From Eulemur rufifrons (Eukaryota > Chordata > Mammalia > Primates > Lemuridae), in the NCBI RefSeq assembly GCF_041146395.1, contig NC_091002.1, positions 6,504,501 through 6,568,500 of the forward strand: a stretch of DNA of 64,000 bases, given 5' to 3'. The stretch's first letter is position 1; each line of letters starts with the position of its first letter. A program made the translations under genes and the position numbers. Under the pieces are notes generated by a model that saw only the letters and a program-made list of their open reading frames with translations, did no database searches and was not told where the DNA came from. Shown piece after piece: positions 35,641 to 47,290 of the stretch.

Positions 35641-36400
35641 CCTAATAAATCATTGCCCCAAGCAGCTTTAGATTTGAGGACCAGTTTAGACACCCCAATA
35701 AATCAGTTCCTCACACTTGCTGTCTCGCATTCCTTCTCCCAGCTGAGTTGGTCTCACCTGCAAACACAAGCCACAGCCAGCTCAGGGCCAGGCGATGGCG
35801 TGGAAGAGCCAGCAGCCTTCCCCACAGGCACTGCCCGCTCTGGAGCTCAGGAGAAAACCCTCTAACTGCAGAGGTCCTGCCCCCTGGGGCACAGCAGGGG
35901 GCCCTGACTCGGTCCAGTCTCTGATGTGGAGACAGACCCCGCTGTGGAAGGAGATGCTCCTGAGAAACCAGATCCAGCCCTGGGGCAAGGCCAGGTCGCC
36001 CTCCTGAGGGCGAGGCAGCCCCTGTCATGTGGACACGGGCTGCACTGGGCACGGGGCCTTGAGTGTGGCATTTGTTCTGCAAGCCAAGCCAAACACAATG
36101 CTTGGAAACAATTGAGTGTCTAGCAAAGGGTTTTCAAAGGGAAAATCAATTTTCACATAAAACTCCCAATCAAGTACTGTCTATACAAACGATATGCCAC
36201 GAACACGGATTGCAGAAAATTGAACTGCAGCAGCTGCAGTGGGATCAGAAAGAAACGACCGTCTGCATGGCTGTCCCATAACTGCAGAGGAAAGGAATTG
36301 GGGTCAAGGGAATAAACCCATATCTGACAGGTTTTAAACTGCAGGAGATCTCATTTTTGAACTTCAGTAGGTTTAAAGATTCTTTAAAACACATTTTCTT
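35641..36400. other. Unique intronic stretch
   Basis: Moderately GC-rich DNA between the mariner and an antisense Alu. There is no recognised feature apart from a CAGCAGGGGGCCCTG motif near 35887 that partly resembles a CTCF core. Confidence 0.4.
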
Positions 36401-36402
36401 TT

Positions 36403-36734
<332 letters not shown>

Positions 36735-36739
36735 CCACA

Positions 36740-37619
36740 TTTTCTTTTTAAAACTGACTATTAAATAGCAAACTTGCTAGGATGACAATCAATTCCATCC
36801 CCACGGTGCTGGTGAGTGCCCTTGGGTACTGCCTCCGGGAGCCCCCAGAGCCGCAGGCTCCGCCTGGCAGACAGCAGGGAGGTGGCGGGTTGCAGTCCTC
36901 TCTGCTCCTAAGATGCGTGGAAATCTGCCTGTGGGAAATGGACATTTAAACTGCTGATCTGTGAATTATCCCTCTCCTTCACGAGGATTTGCGCTGACTA
37001 AGCGCACACATGAACTGAGCTTTTTCTTTAACCAGAGGAAAACTAATGGGCCCAAGCAGGGGCCCTATGTTCTGAGCCAAGTGGATTTTCGCAGTTGGGT
37101 TATAACAGCCAGCCCAACTGCCCTGGTCTCTGATGTGTCGGCTCAGGCTGGGGGCCCAGGAGTGTCCAGCACTCCCGGGCACATTAGCCCCACGGGGCTG
37201 GGATGCAGTGTTTTAGGAAAGGCCTGCCTGTATCCAGAGGAGCCCTGATCCTGAGTCGACCAGCCTGGGTCCTGGAGACATGCTGCCCAGGAAAGAACAG
37301 GGAATTCCAAGGAGTTTCCCACTAGGGAGGATCTAAAAGATGGGATGTCACCAGAAGCCAACACTTAAGGGGGCCCCACTGGCTGTGGCGGGTGGAGATA
37401 CTGCATGTTTCCGGACCAGTTTCCCCTGTAGGACCTAGTGGATGTAGAAACTTAGGGTGGTCGCTGCCTCTGCTAGCCACCAAGCCCCTCACTGAGACCC
37501 AGCACCCCACACCCCACCCGGACTGATCAGTGGGCGCTGGTCCCGGAAGGTCTGTGGACAGGCAGGTCCAACAGGCCAGGTCAACGAGCCCAGCTGCCTT
37601 TCCCAAAAGAAAGCAATCT
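36740..37619. other. Unique intronic stretch
   Basis: GC-rich DNA with no recognised repeat or exon. Confidence 0.4.
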
Positions 37620-38405
37620 TCACTTTCTGAAACAGCAGTTTTATTGAGCTATAATTCACATCCCATCAAATTCTCCCAGTTAAAGTATGCAACTCAGCAG
37701 TTTTTAGTATATTCTCAGAGTTGTGCAACCATCATATGATCTAATTTCAAAGCTTTTCCTCACCCCCAAAAGAAACCCCATACCCATGAGCAGTGTCTTC
37801 TACCAGCCACTAATCTACATTCTGTCTCCATGGATTTGCCTGGTCTGGATATTTCACGTAAATAGAATTATATAAGATGTGGCCTTTTGTGTCTGGTTTC
37901 TTTCACTGTTAATGTTTCCAAGGTTCCATCCATGTTGTAGCATAAATCAGTCCTTTTTGTGTTCCACTGTATGGATATACCACATTTTGTTGATCCAATC
38001 ATCTGTTGATGGACATCTGGGTTGCTTCTGCCCTTTGGCTATTATGAATAGTGCTGCTATGAACAAGTTTTTGAAATATGTTTTCAATTCTCTGGGTATA
38101 TACCTACAAGTAGAACTGCTGGGTCATACAGTGATTTTATGTTTAACTTTCTGAGGAACTGCCAGACTGTTTTCCAAAGAAGCTATACCATTTACCAGTC
38201 ACTTAACAGCGGTTAGTGTGTGAACGTTCTGATTTCTCTTTCTCCTCACCAACACTTGCTATTCTCTTTTTGATTCTAACCATCCTAGTGGCTGTGGAGT
38301 GGTATCTCCTTGTGGTTTTGATTTTCATTTTCCTGATGACTAATGATGTTGAGCATCCTTTCATGTGCTTGTTGGCCGTTTGCATGTCTTCTTTGGAGAT
38401 CTGTC
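37620..38405 (-). repeat. Old L1 3' region, antisense
   Basis: A long, well-preserved reversed L1 3' segment: TTATTGAGCTATAATTCACA, GTTCCATCCATGTTGTAGCA, GGCTATTATGAATAGTGCTG, GAACTGCTGGGTCATACAGT, CATCCTAGTGGCTGTGGAG. No intact frame. Confidence 0.8.
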
Positions 38406-38729
38406 TGCTGTGAGCAGGTGATGCTGAGGGGCACATTCCTGCCATCTTTCCTCCCAGGGACACGTGGGTTTGGAATACCAGGTTCTCTGGTCTGACCAGA
38501 TCTACTTTCCCACAGCCACGTAAATGCAGTCCAGTCTGGGCCCTGCTGTCTGCTGGGACGAGGGTCCCCTCTGCCACAGCCAAACTCCCTCACCAAAGCC
38601 ATGGACGGGACAGTGTGGCACCTTTGTCATGATTAGGACCTAATTTGACACAAGAGGAAGCCTTGGAATGAGGCAAAGATGCCCTCCAGGGTCTGCTCTG
38701 GGACCCCAGAAAGGGTTCCTACCCACCTC

Positions 38730-39120
38730 TAGTGGGTCAAACGGTGCTCCCCAGAAGTATATGCGGAATATGTGAATATGGCTTTTTGTGGAAAAATGGT
38801 CTTTGTGGATGGAAGAAAGGTAAGAATCTCAACATGAGACCATCCTGGATTATCTGGGTGGGCCCTACATCCAGAGACGAGAGTCCTTAGGGGAAAGGAC
38901 ACACAGAGGAGATGGCTGGGCGGAGACAGAGGCAGAGACTGGGTGATGGAATGCCTGGAGTGGCAGAGCTGGAGGAGACAAGCAACAGAGCCTCCCCGGG
39001 AGCCCCCTGCCAACGCTCTGATCTCAGACTTCCAGTCTCCTGAACTGTGACAGAATAGATTCTCGTTGTTTCAAGCCCCCCCTTTGTGCTACTTGGTCAC
39101 AGCAGCCACAAGGAATGAAG
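38730..39120 (+). mobile_element. MLT1-like (ERVL-MaLR) solo LTR
   Basis: GTGGGTCAAACGGTGCTCCC at the left, TGGATTATCTGGGTGGGCCC in the middle, CTTCCAGTCTCCTGAACTGT and GTGCTACTTGGTCACAGCAG at the right, in MLT1 order and orientation. Diverged. Confidence 0.55.
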
Positions 39121-41164
39121 GCCCCTCTCCCACGCTCCATAAGGACCTGGATGTACCACGGTACAAGCGGGGAGTGAGCGGGAATGAGAAACCCCACATG
39201 AGCACATTTATTCTACTGACTTGCCCCAAGCATCGTGTAGCCTGAGCCCTACTAAACACTCTGAGGGCCTGGCTGCCCAGCCCATGGACAGGGGTGTCTG
39301 TAGGCTCACATGCTCCCAGGACACACTTGGGGACATAATGTACCTCCCAGTGCCTCAGGAACAGGCATCACCCCGCATTCTGGGTGATCTCTTGACCAAT
39401 CTTCCTTTGGTGCAGGTGGAACACGGGCAGGACACAGGTGGCCCCAGACCTGAATCCTGTGGCCCACAGCCCTGAACCTTCCAGCAAGATGCAGGGATGG
39501 GGCCAGAGGAAACAATCTCCACCCTGCACTTTGCTGCACCCAGGGAGGTTTCCCACCCCTGCTGCCACCCCACTCCTCCATCCTCCGGGCCATGGCACTG
39601 ATTCCGGTCACCCCCTCTGACTGCCCTCAGGAAGGACAGACACCCCCACATGAGGCAGGTGTATCTTTGATCTTTCTGTGTAAAGCAGAGTTTCAGGTGG
39701 CTCCACCAAGAGGACATGGTGTCCACTGTCCACCAAAAGTGACGCAGAGGGAAGATGACAGGGTTTTGACATAAAACACGAAGGAAGGTACGTGCAGCAC
39801 AGCCCTAATCTGGAGCTGGGCTTGGCTCAACTTGCTGCTCAAATGTTTGAGTTTTGAGTCCCACTCCTTAGGAGGGGAAGTGGAGGGGCGGGCAGCTGGA
39901 GAGCCGTGTGGGGAGCTCATCTGGGGTCAAGTGGAGAAAGAAGGGGCAGGAAATGACCACAGGGAGAGGGCAGAACAGTCCCTGGACACGTGGATCCAGC
40001 TGGCTTGCAGCCCCTCCAGGCTGCCCAGCGGGGGAGAGGTAGGGCTCACAGATTCATCCCCTGCACATCCTTCTTTCATATTGTGTTTATTGTCCAAATG
40101 ATCAAATAATGCAACTAAAACTCAGACACATTTGACTTGTACTGGTGCCTGTTACCGACAGCGTGGAGCAGAGAGACAACTAGGATGATTCCATCCTTCT
40201 TTAAAAATAGCTCTTCTGAAAGAACACCTGCTCTCACCAATGTGACGCTTTATCAGAGGGTAAAATTATTTGCAAAATAGTCCAGCAAGAGCCTATACTT
40301 TGTTTTCATGCATTATTAGAGGAAAAATGTAGACGGATGTTCTGGAGGCTCAACATATAGCAGAAGAGAACCAAATGGGTGTCTGCTCAGAAAAAAGGAT
40401 CTGCAGAAAAGTAATTCAGACAGAGGTCCTCAAGTCAGGGTTAAAAAAACAAGCAAACAAAGAAACAAAAATCAGAAAACAAAAGGACAAAAAGACTCCC
40501 TTCAACGAGAGCGGAAAATAATTAAAACTCTTCACGTGACGCCCCTGCAGCAGTAGCAGAGTTGGGTACCTCATGGGTTCCTGGACCGAACTCTCCAGGG
40601 CCCCACCCGCCTCCCTGGGGACAGAGGCGGAAAGAAACGGGGCCCAGGCGGCTTCTGCAAATGGGCTCTTCCGCCTGTCAGTTCCCGGCCACCTCCAGCC
40701 TCCAGACACTTCCTGAAGGTGGGGCAGGGGCTGGAGGTGGGGACTCAGGCAGGGCAGACCCCAAGTGCCAGGGCATCCTATAGCCAGACAGGGCAGAGGG
40801 CCGGGACCAGACCCTAGTCCACATCCACTAAGGAGCCCACCGCAGGGCTCTGGTGAGAAGAGGGCCAAGTCCGGCAGGAAAGGGGCATCAGAGCATCCCG
40901 AACCAAAGGAACAAAAGCAGAATCCTTTCCCTTCTGATGCCTGGAATGTTCTTCCTCCAGAGGCACAGACTTTGTGTCATAAGACGGCGTATCGTTTCTA
41001 CAAGTGCCATCTCACTACCTGGTTATGTAATCCAACAGTGGAAAGGCTGTGCATTGGGTTTCGGTTTTTAGAACTAACCCACAGTCAGTGCCCACCTAAG
41101 TGGGTGTTTGGGTTTATTCAGGGATGGTTTTGGTTGTCACGATGCCTGAGGAATGCCACAGAAT
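39121..41164. other. Unique intronic stretch
   Basis: GC-rich until about 40060, then AT-rich (40060-40550), then GC-rich again. No exon or clear repeat. Confidence 0.4.
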
Positions 41165-41755
41165 AGGGAGTCCAGAAATAAACCCACACATACATGTCAA
41201 CTGATTTTTGACAAGGGTGACAAAGAAATTTGACGGAGAAAGAAGACTCTTTTCACAAATAGTGCCAGAACAACTGGACATGTGCAAAAAAACATCCTCA
41301 GGCCAGCATGGTAGCGGAGTCTGTAGTCCAGCTGCTCTGAAGGCTGAGGCGGGAGGATCGCTTGAGCCCAGGAGTTCGAGGCTACAGTGAGCTATGATGA
41401 TGCCACTACGCTCCAGCCTGGGCAACAAAATCCTATTTCATACCAACTTATACAAAAAAGAATCAAAAAATTAACTCAAAATATAAAAATCATAGTGACT
41501 TCGGGCTTGGCAAATATTTCTTAAATCAGCACAAAAAGCATGAACTATAAGAGAAAAAAATCAATAAACTAGACTTCATCAATATTAAAAAGGTTGCTCT
41601 TCAAAGATCCTATTAGAAAATGAAAAGTCAAGCCACAGACTAGGTATTTGCCAAACATGTATATTTCAAAGGACTTACACCTAGAATATGTAAGGAACAC
41701 ATATCTTACTACTCAGTAAGAAGACAACTGGATTTAAAAATGGACAAAAGCTCAC
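41165..41755 (+). repeat. L1 ORF2 3' fragment split by an Alu monomer
   Basis: CCAGAAATAAACCCACACAT and CAACTGATTTTTGACAAGGG are hallmark L1 ORF2 phrases. After the inserted SINE, L1 continues with AATAAACTAGACTTCATCAA and ATGGACAAAAG. Broken frames. Confidence 0.8.
41303..41445 (+). repeat. Alu monomer inside the L1
   Basis: GGCCAGCATGGTAGCGGAGT through GGAGGATCGCTTGAGCCCAG to CCAGCCTGGGCAACAAAATC. The upper arm is partly deleted. Single-arm element. Confidence 0.75.
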
Positions 41756-42234
41756 CTGAGAAGGCTGTGCTGGGGGCCCTGTCTTAACCCAACAAAGGCT
41801 GGCAGTCCCCAGCCTGCAGGTGTGGAAGCCGGGCCTGCTCAGTGACAGGATTAAGGCTGGGCTGCAGGGCCACTAGCAGATGGCCATGTGTCCGCCAGGG
41901 TCTGGGGGAGGAGGCCCTGCAGGGCCGAGCAGCCCGAGAGCAGTGGACCCTGACCAGGATGACAATGATGACAGAGCCAGGGGGACGGCAGGGGTGGGAG
42001 ACCACCCACAACCTTTGGGTCAGCTCAGTGGAAGCCTAGAGGGGTCTACGGAGGAAGAAAGTGGGTTCTGGGTGCAGCCTGTCCGCAGTAGGTTCGTGAC
42101 CTGTGAGGAGAAGGAAGCCCCAAGGGCGCGTGGCCTCTGTGGACATCTGACAGGGCTGGATGGCAAAGGTTGTGATTGTTGTAGTGTGTTAACGTGACCA
42201 AGAGGAACCAAAGGACTTTCCAAAGAACTGGAGA

Positions 42235-42480
42235 TTTAGAGACAGGGTCTCACTCTGTCACCCAGGTGGGAAAGCAGTGGCTCAATTATTGCAACCTTGA
42301 ACTCCTGGGCTCAAGCGATGCTCCTGCCTCAGCCTCCAGAGTAGCTGGCACTACAGGCACACGCCACCACACCCAGGTAATTTTTTCTGTTTTTTGCAGA
42401 GCAGCATCTCGCTATGTTGCTCAGGCTGGTCTTGAACTCCTGACCTCAAGCAATCCTCCTGAGCCACCTCACCCAGCCAG
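42235..42480 (-). repeat. Diverged dimeric Alu, antisense
   Basis: From TTAGAGACAGGGTCTCACTC to GCCACCTCACCCAGCC. Internal deletions; older subfamily with a short linker. Confidence 0.85.
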
Positions 42481-45400
42481 AACAGGAGATTTCAAGCTGA
42501 GAAGGATGGTGGTGATGGTGAGTCTGGTTCCAAGAAGCACTGCCATGAGACATGGAGCAGTCCCTCCACCCTCACAGGGACGTGGCGCCTGAGCGGCCCA
42601 TTGGCTGCGTCTACAACGTGCCCTGGCCCCACCAGCCCTCGCCCAGCATCACGTCTCTCCAGCCCGAGACCCTTGCTGCCCTTCATCGTGGGCCCGGGCT
42701 GCTCCCCAAATGGGTTGCACGTTCTGGCCTCCAGGCCTTTACCCTGGCAGCCCCCTCCAGACACCTCCAGGCTCAGCCCCCACTCAGTTCTCTGCCAGAG
42801 CGTCACTGTCACACAGGCCTCCCTGGCCCAGCATCACATGGCACAGGAAGGACAGTGGTGGGGCCACAGAGCCACATAGGGCAGCCCGGCCTGGGTACCG
42901 ATTGGGGATTGGGTGAGGAAAAACTGACAAGAAAGGCCCTGCACCTGGGCAGCCCAGGACACGCTCCAGCCATCTCTCCTCCCCCAAGGACAGGGGGCAA
43001 GTATTCAGGGCTTCATCCATTGCGGCGGGTCAAACACACAGGCTGGCCACAGGAGGGCTGGGCCTGGGGCAGCAGAACAAACTGTCTACCTGGACCAAGG
43101 ATGCTGCACACCCCCAAAACATCCCTCCTCGAGGCTTCTCCTCAAGGGCACCCAGCATCTACCCAGGAACCATCCCAGCCCCTCGGGCCTCTCTGGACAG
43201 CCCAAGGGGGCTGGGCACCTGCAGAGCACTGTCCTGGGGTCCATGTGACTGGAGGAGGGCATAACTGCAGCCCATCCCACAGAGGACCCCCATGTCCCCG
43301 GGCTGATGCTCAGGGTCCCCCCACCCTGTGCCCAAGCCAGCACCTCTCCCCACAACAGCCTTGCCACAGAGACAGAAGGCTCAAGAGCAAGGTGGCTGAC
43401 AAATAGCATTCGCCCATCACCCAAAGGTGAACAAGAAAATTCCACTTCAACTTCTTATACTCAAACCTTCTAAAGAGTGACCGTGCCCTGACAGAGTGTA
43501 CTAAACACAAAATGATTTTTAAGTATAACTTTTGATTGTAAAAGGTATAGAAATTCTGAAAAATGTAGAGGAAAATAACATTTCCCAGAGTGGAAACACT
43601 GTTAACATCTTGGTCTTCTGCCATGTTAAACTGGAAACATATTAATTAATTCATAATCACCCCAGACCTCCAAGCAGAGGCTCTCAAACCCGAGCAGTGG
43701 TGAATATGCTGGGACGTCTTGGCAGAATTGCACGTTCCCCACAGAACCCTCAAAAGCACTGGTGTGTTCAGTTCATCCTAAAACCAGAGATGACGTGAAC
43801 AGCACAGAACACAGCTTTAAGAACAGTATAAATAAGAGCACAGAGCTTGTGCCAGGTCACTCCACCTTCAACCCAAAAAAGTGGAAAAGCACATGGGAAT
43901 TCCCACGGAGACCTCTCCGTCACACCCTGAAACCTGCCTCCCTCTGCCCTCCCTCTTCTCAGCTCTGCACCTCATCTTCCCCAGCCCTGGCTCTGGTTTC
44001 CCTGCCCCCCGCACCCCAAGCCAGCCCTGATGTCCCCCACCCACCGAGACAAGCCTTGTCCTGTGCACAGGTCTTCAAGAGTTCCTCACTCTCAACAGCA
44101 AAAGGTAATGTCTTCGCTCTAAAATCACGATATGTGCACAGTCACATGTAGCTGTCATGTTCATAGATTCAGCACCTTGAATCCGAAAAAAGCCCCAGGG
44201 GTAATTGGGGTGACATTACACAGAAAGAACCAGAACTGCTGCAAAGATATCTCTAAAAAAGAAATAATAATACAACTTCAACTCACGTTTTTAGAAGCTG
44301 AGAGCTGTTACGACAAGGACAGATGTCCGTCAGAAATCTGTTTTTAAGTAAGTATTTGTATGCTCATATGGAAAATACCCAAAGTGTCTACAAAACAAAT
44401 TGAAAATTTAAAATCTAACCCACATAAACCCAACGTCAGACACAGTGGCTCCTGCCTTGTCTCCACCCACATCTGGGCAGATACTTGACACTCTTTCTGG
44501 CAAGGTTTGTAGGAATCGATTTGTACCCAGCCCCACACGCCACATCGAGCTCTTCATTGGCAGGTTTGGGCTCGGAAGCGTGTGACGCTGCATCTGTCTG
44601 GTGCCTGGAGATGCTCTCAGACTTGGGGTGGCCAAGGAGGGAGCCCAGTCCTCCCACAGACGGTTCTCCTGACTCCCTGTCTGTAGGCACTGCTTATAAA
44701 AGTGCAGATTCAAATTACATGGAAATCAGTCCAGACCTCCAATACGAAGCTCCTTTTGCAGGCACTGTCCCCTACGCAAGCACCGGGGCCATGTCTCCGT
44801 CCCTGCCTGCCACCCTGGCTCTTCAGAGAAAGCTCCTCTCCCAAAGCCTGCAGGAAGGTGGCTTTCTCTTCTTAACCCCAAGTGCTCCATTACAGAAAAT
44901 GTTATAATTAGGTCATTACTACTCATTTTAAGCAACTTTGCATCAACTAGGGGGTTAAGTTCTAACAAGGCCCAAGTTACCTGGGGCCGGTCACCCTGGC
45001 CAACCTGGAGGAAAGCACCCCTGGCACCTCCCATGGAGCCTGCCCAGGCTCTCCCCTGAGCTTGACAGCAAATGGCTCACCCTGGGAACCCCAGATGAAG
45101 TCAAGACTTGGTGGCTGTACTGAAGGACTCCTACCTGGGTGGAGACTCAGCCCCAGACCAGCTCACACCCACCAACAAGAGTGAGTGGTCAATAAGTTCG
45201 TCAGATCTGCTTACATTAAACGGCTGTCTGAGGAGGCAAATAACCTAACACTAACCCTCAACTCTTCCATGAACAACGTGAAGTGTAAATAATGCCCCGC
45301 CTGTCCCGGGGCTGGGCACAGGGCTGTGCCACCACCACTTGCTATCACACGGCAAGATTTGCCTCCCCAAGTACAAGAGGGCCCCACTGCCAGTCCCCAG

Positions 45401-45539
45401 CCACCTTCTGATTCTGCTGCTCAGGTCCCAGTGTCCACAGCAGCAGCTACTGCCACGTGGGGCCACGGAGCCTCTGACACAGAGCTGTCTGAAGTGAGAC
45501 GTGCCACAGTGTAAAACACTCACCAGACTTTACAGGCTT
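42481..45539. other. Unique intronic stretch
   Basis: GC-rich with AT-rich patches at 43440-43660 and 44890-44950. The longest open frame of the window (42552-43406, plus, 284 codons) lies here but begins next to an Alu and shows only Pro/Ser/His-rich composition, with no family resemblance. A MER5-like snippet may lie near 43675. Confidence 0.45.
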
Positions 45540-45730
45540 TAGTACGAATGTACAAGACCTCATAGTTTTTATGTTGATTACAGTTGAAACAACTTATTTA
45601 GTCAGTGAAATAAAACATGTTAAAATTAATTTCACCTGTTTTACTTTTTTTTTTTAACGTGGCTATTAAAAAATGTAAAAAATTGTATATGTGGCTGGCA
45701 CCCAAGGCTCACGTCCTATTTCTATTGGAC
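45540..45730. repeat. Old DNA-transposon-like remnant (unassigned MER)
   Basis: TAATTTCACCTGTTTTACTT and TTCTATTGGACAGCCCTGGT recall a common mammalian medium-reiterated repeat. I cannot name it confidently. Confidence 0.35.
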
Positions 45731-45794
45731 AGCCCTGGTCTAGCGTTTTACCTCTTTTTTTTAGCACACATAATTTCTTTTTTTTAATTTCTTT

Positions 45795-46125
45795 TTTATT
45801 TTTTTATTTTTTTGTTGAGACAGAGTCTCACTCTGTTGCCTCAGCTAGAGTGCCGTGGCATCAGCCTCGCTCACAGCAACCCCAAACTCCTGGGCTCAAG
45901 TGATCCTCCTGCCTCGGCCTCCTGAGTAGCTGGGACTACAGGCATGTGCCACCATGCCCGGCTAATTTTTTCTATATATATTTTTAGTTGTCCATATAAT
46001 TTCTTTCTATTTTTAGTAGAAACGGGGTCTTGCTCTTGCTCAGGCTGGTCTCGAACTCCTGACGATCCGCCCGCCTCAGCCTCCCAGAGTGCTAGGATTA
46101 CAACCATGAGCCACCACGCCCAGCC
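45795..46125 (-). repeat. Strepsirrhine-type Alu, antisense
   Basis: Reversed Alu with the expanded linker (CTATATATATTTTTAGTTGT) and a GTGCCGTGGCATCAGCCTCG arm; ends GCCACCACGCCCAGCC. A few base pairs are missing near the left arm (CTCCTGACGATCCGCC). Confidence 0.93.
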
Positions 46126-46199
46126 TCTTAAACAATTAATAGCTAAACTTGTTGACATTTTCCCATTTCCATCCTCACAGCTGTTTCTTTTATCTTTTC

Positions 46200-47290
46200 C
46201 TCTTCCCTTTGAGTTCCCTTTCCTCTTGGCTGGCATACGCCCCATAATGGTAAACCTTATGCTGAGCTTCCAGGATGGTTAAAGCTCCATTAGCCTGAAA
46301 ACTCTCTACTTTGCCCTCTGCCCTTCACTAGTAGTTCATCTGGGTATAAAATTCCGGGCTCCAGGTAGCTCTCCTCTGCACCTGGGCTTGTTGTCCTTTG
46401 TCTTATGGCACTTGGGGTTGTTGAGAAGAAATCTGCCAGGCTTTTTCCTTTTTTTTTGTAGTTACTCTGTCTTTTCTGCTAACTGAAGATTTTCTCTTTA
46501 TCCTGAATGTTCTGCAGTTTTACCATAGCATGTCTCAGTGTGGCTTTACAGTTAGTTATGCATCGATTAATGACTGGGTTATGTTCTGAGAAATGCATTC
46601 TCAGGTAATTTCGTTGTGCAAACATCACAGAGTGCACTTATACAGACCCAGATGGTACAGCCTACTCCACACCTAGGCTATATGGAACAGCCTGTTGCTC
46701 CTGGGCTACAAACCTGCACAGCATGTGACTGTACTGAACCCTCCAGGCAACTGTGACACAATGGTAAGTATCTGCGTAACTAAACATATCTAAACATGGG
46801 AAAGGTTCAGTAAAAATACAGTATTATAATTTTTTTCCCACCAAAGATACCTGATCATTTTTTTCCTTTTTCTTTTTTTCACCAAAGGCACTCTGATGGT
46901 ATTATAATCTCACAGGATCACCATTATCATTGCCCAAAATATCATGTGGCACATCACTATATTTATTCTATTTGAAACTCGTAGCCTATTTTATCTCAGG
47001 ACTAGTATCTTCAATGCTGGGAAACTCTCAGCTACTATCTCTTCAAACACTGCTTTTCCATCATTCTTTCCCCCTACTCTCTGCCCGTGGAACTCCTATA
47101 AGATACTTTTTGGAACCTCTCGACTCCACTTTAATGCATTTTATTTCTATCTTATGGAAGCCTCCTCATACTCAAGGGCAGGGGCTAATCCCCATTCTAC
47201 ATTCTCAGGAAGCACCATGCTGTTTCCTTTACACTACTTTCCTGGATTGAAACTACCTGTTGACTTGTGGAATTGATCATGGGTTTGTGC
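46200..47290 (-). repeat. Old L1 fragment, antisense, with a nested element
   Basis: T-rich plus strand with reversed-L1 phrases (CATCTGGGTATAAAATTCCG; AGGACTAGTATCTTCAATGC). It is interrupted by a DNA-transposon-like unit at about 46556-46830. Confidence 0.55.
46556..46830 (+). mobile_element. Tigger-like MER element nested in the L1
   Basis: TATGCATCGATTAATGACTG, CTACTCCACACCTAGGCTAT and GGCAACTGTGACACAATGGT belong to a familiar short mammalian DNA-transposon repeat. The family (Tigger/pogo group) is my best guess. Confidence 0.5.

Noticed and set aside
35887..35902. CTCF-like core CAGCAGGGGGCCCTG
   Set aside because: Only a partial match and a single motif. Not reported as a site without binding or conservation data.
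42552..43406. 284-codon plus-strand frame, the longest in the window
   Set aside because: It lies in GC-rich intron next to an antisense Alu. Pro/Ser/Gly/His-rich composition, no domain, and no splice or family support.
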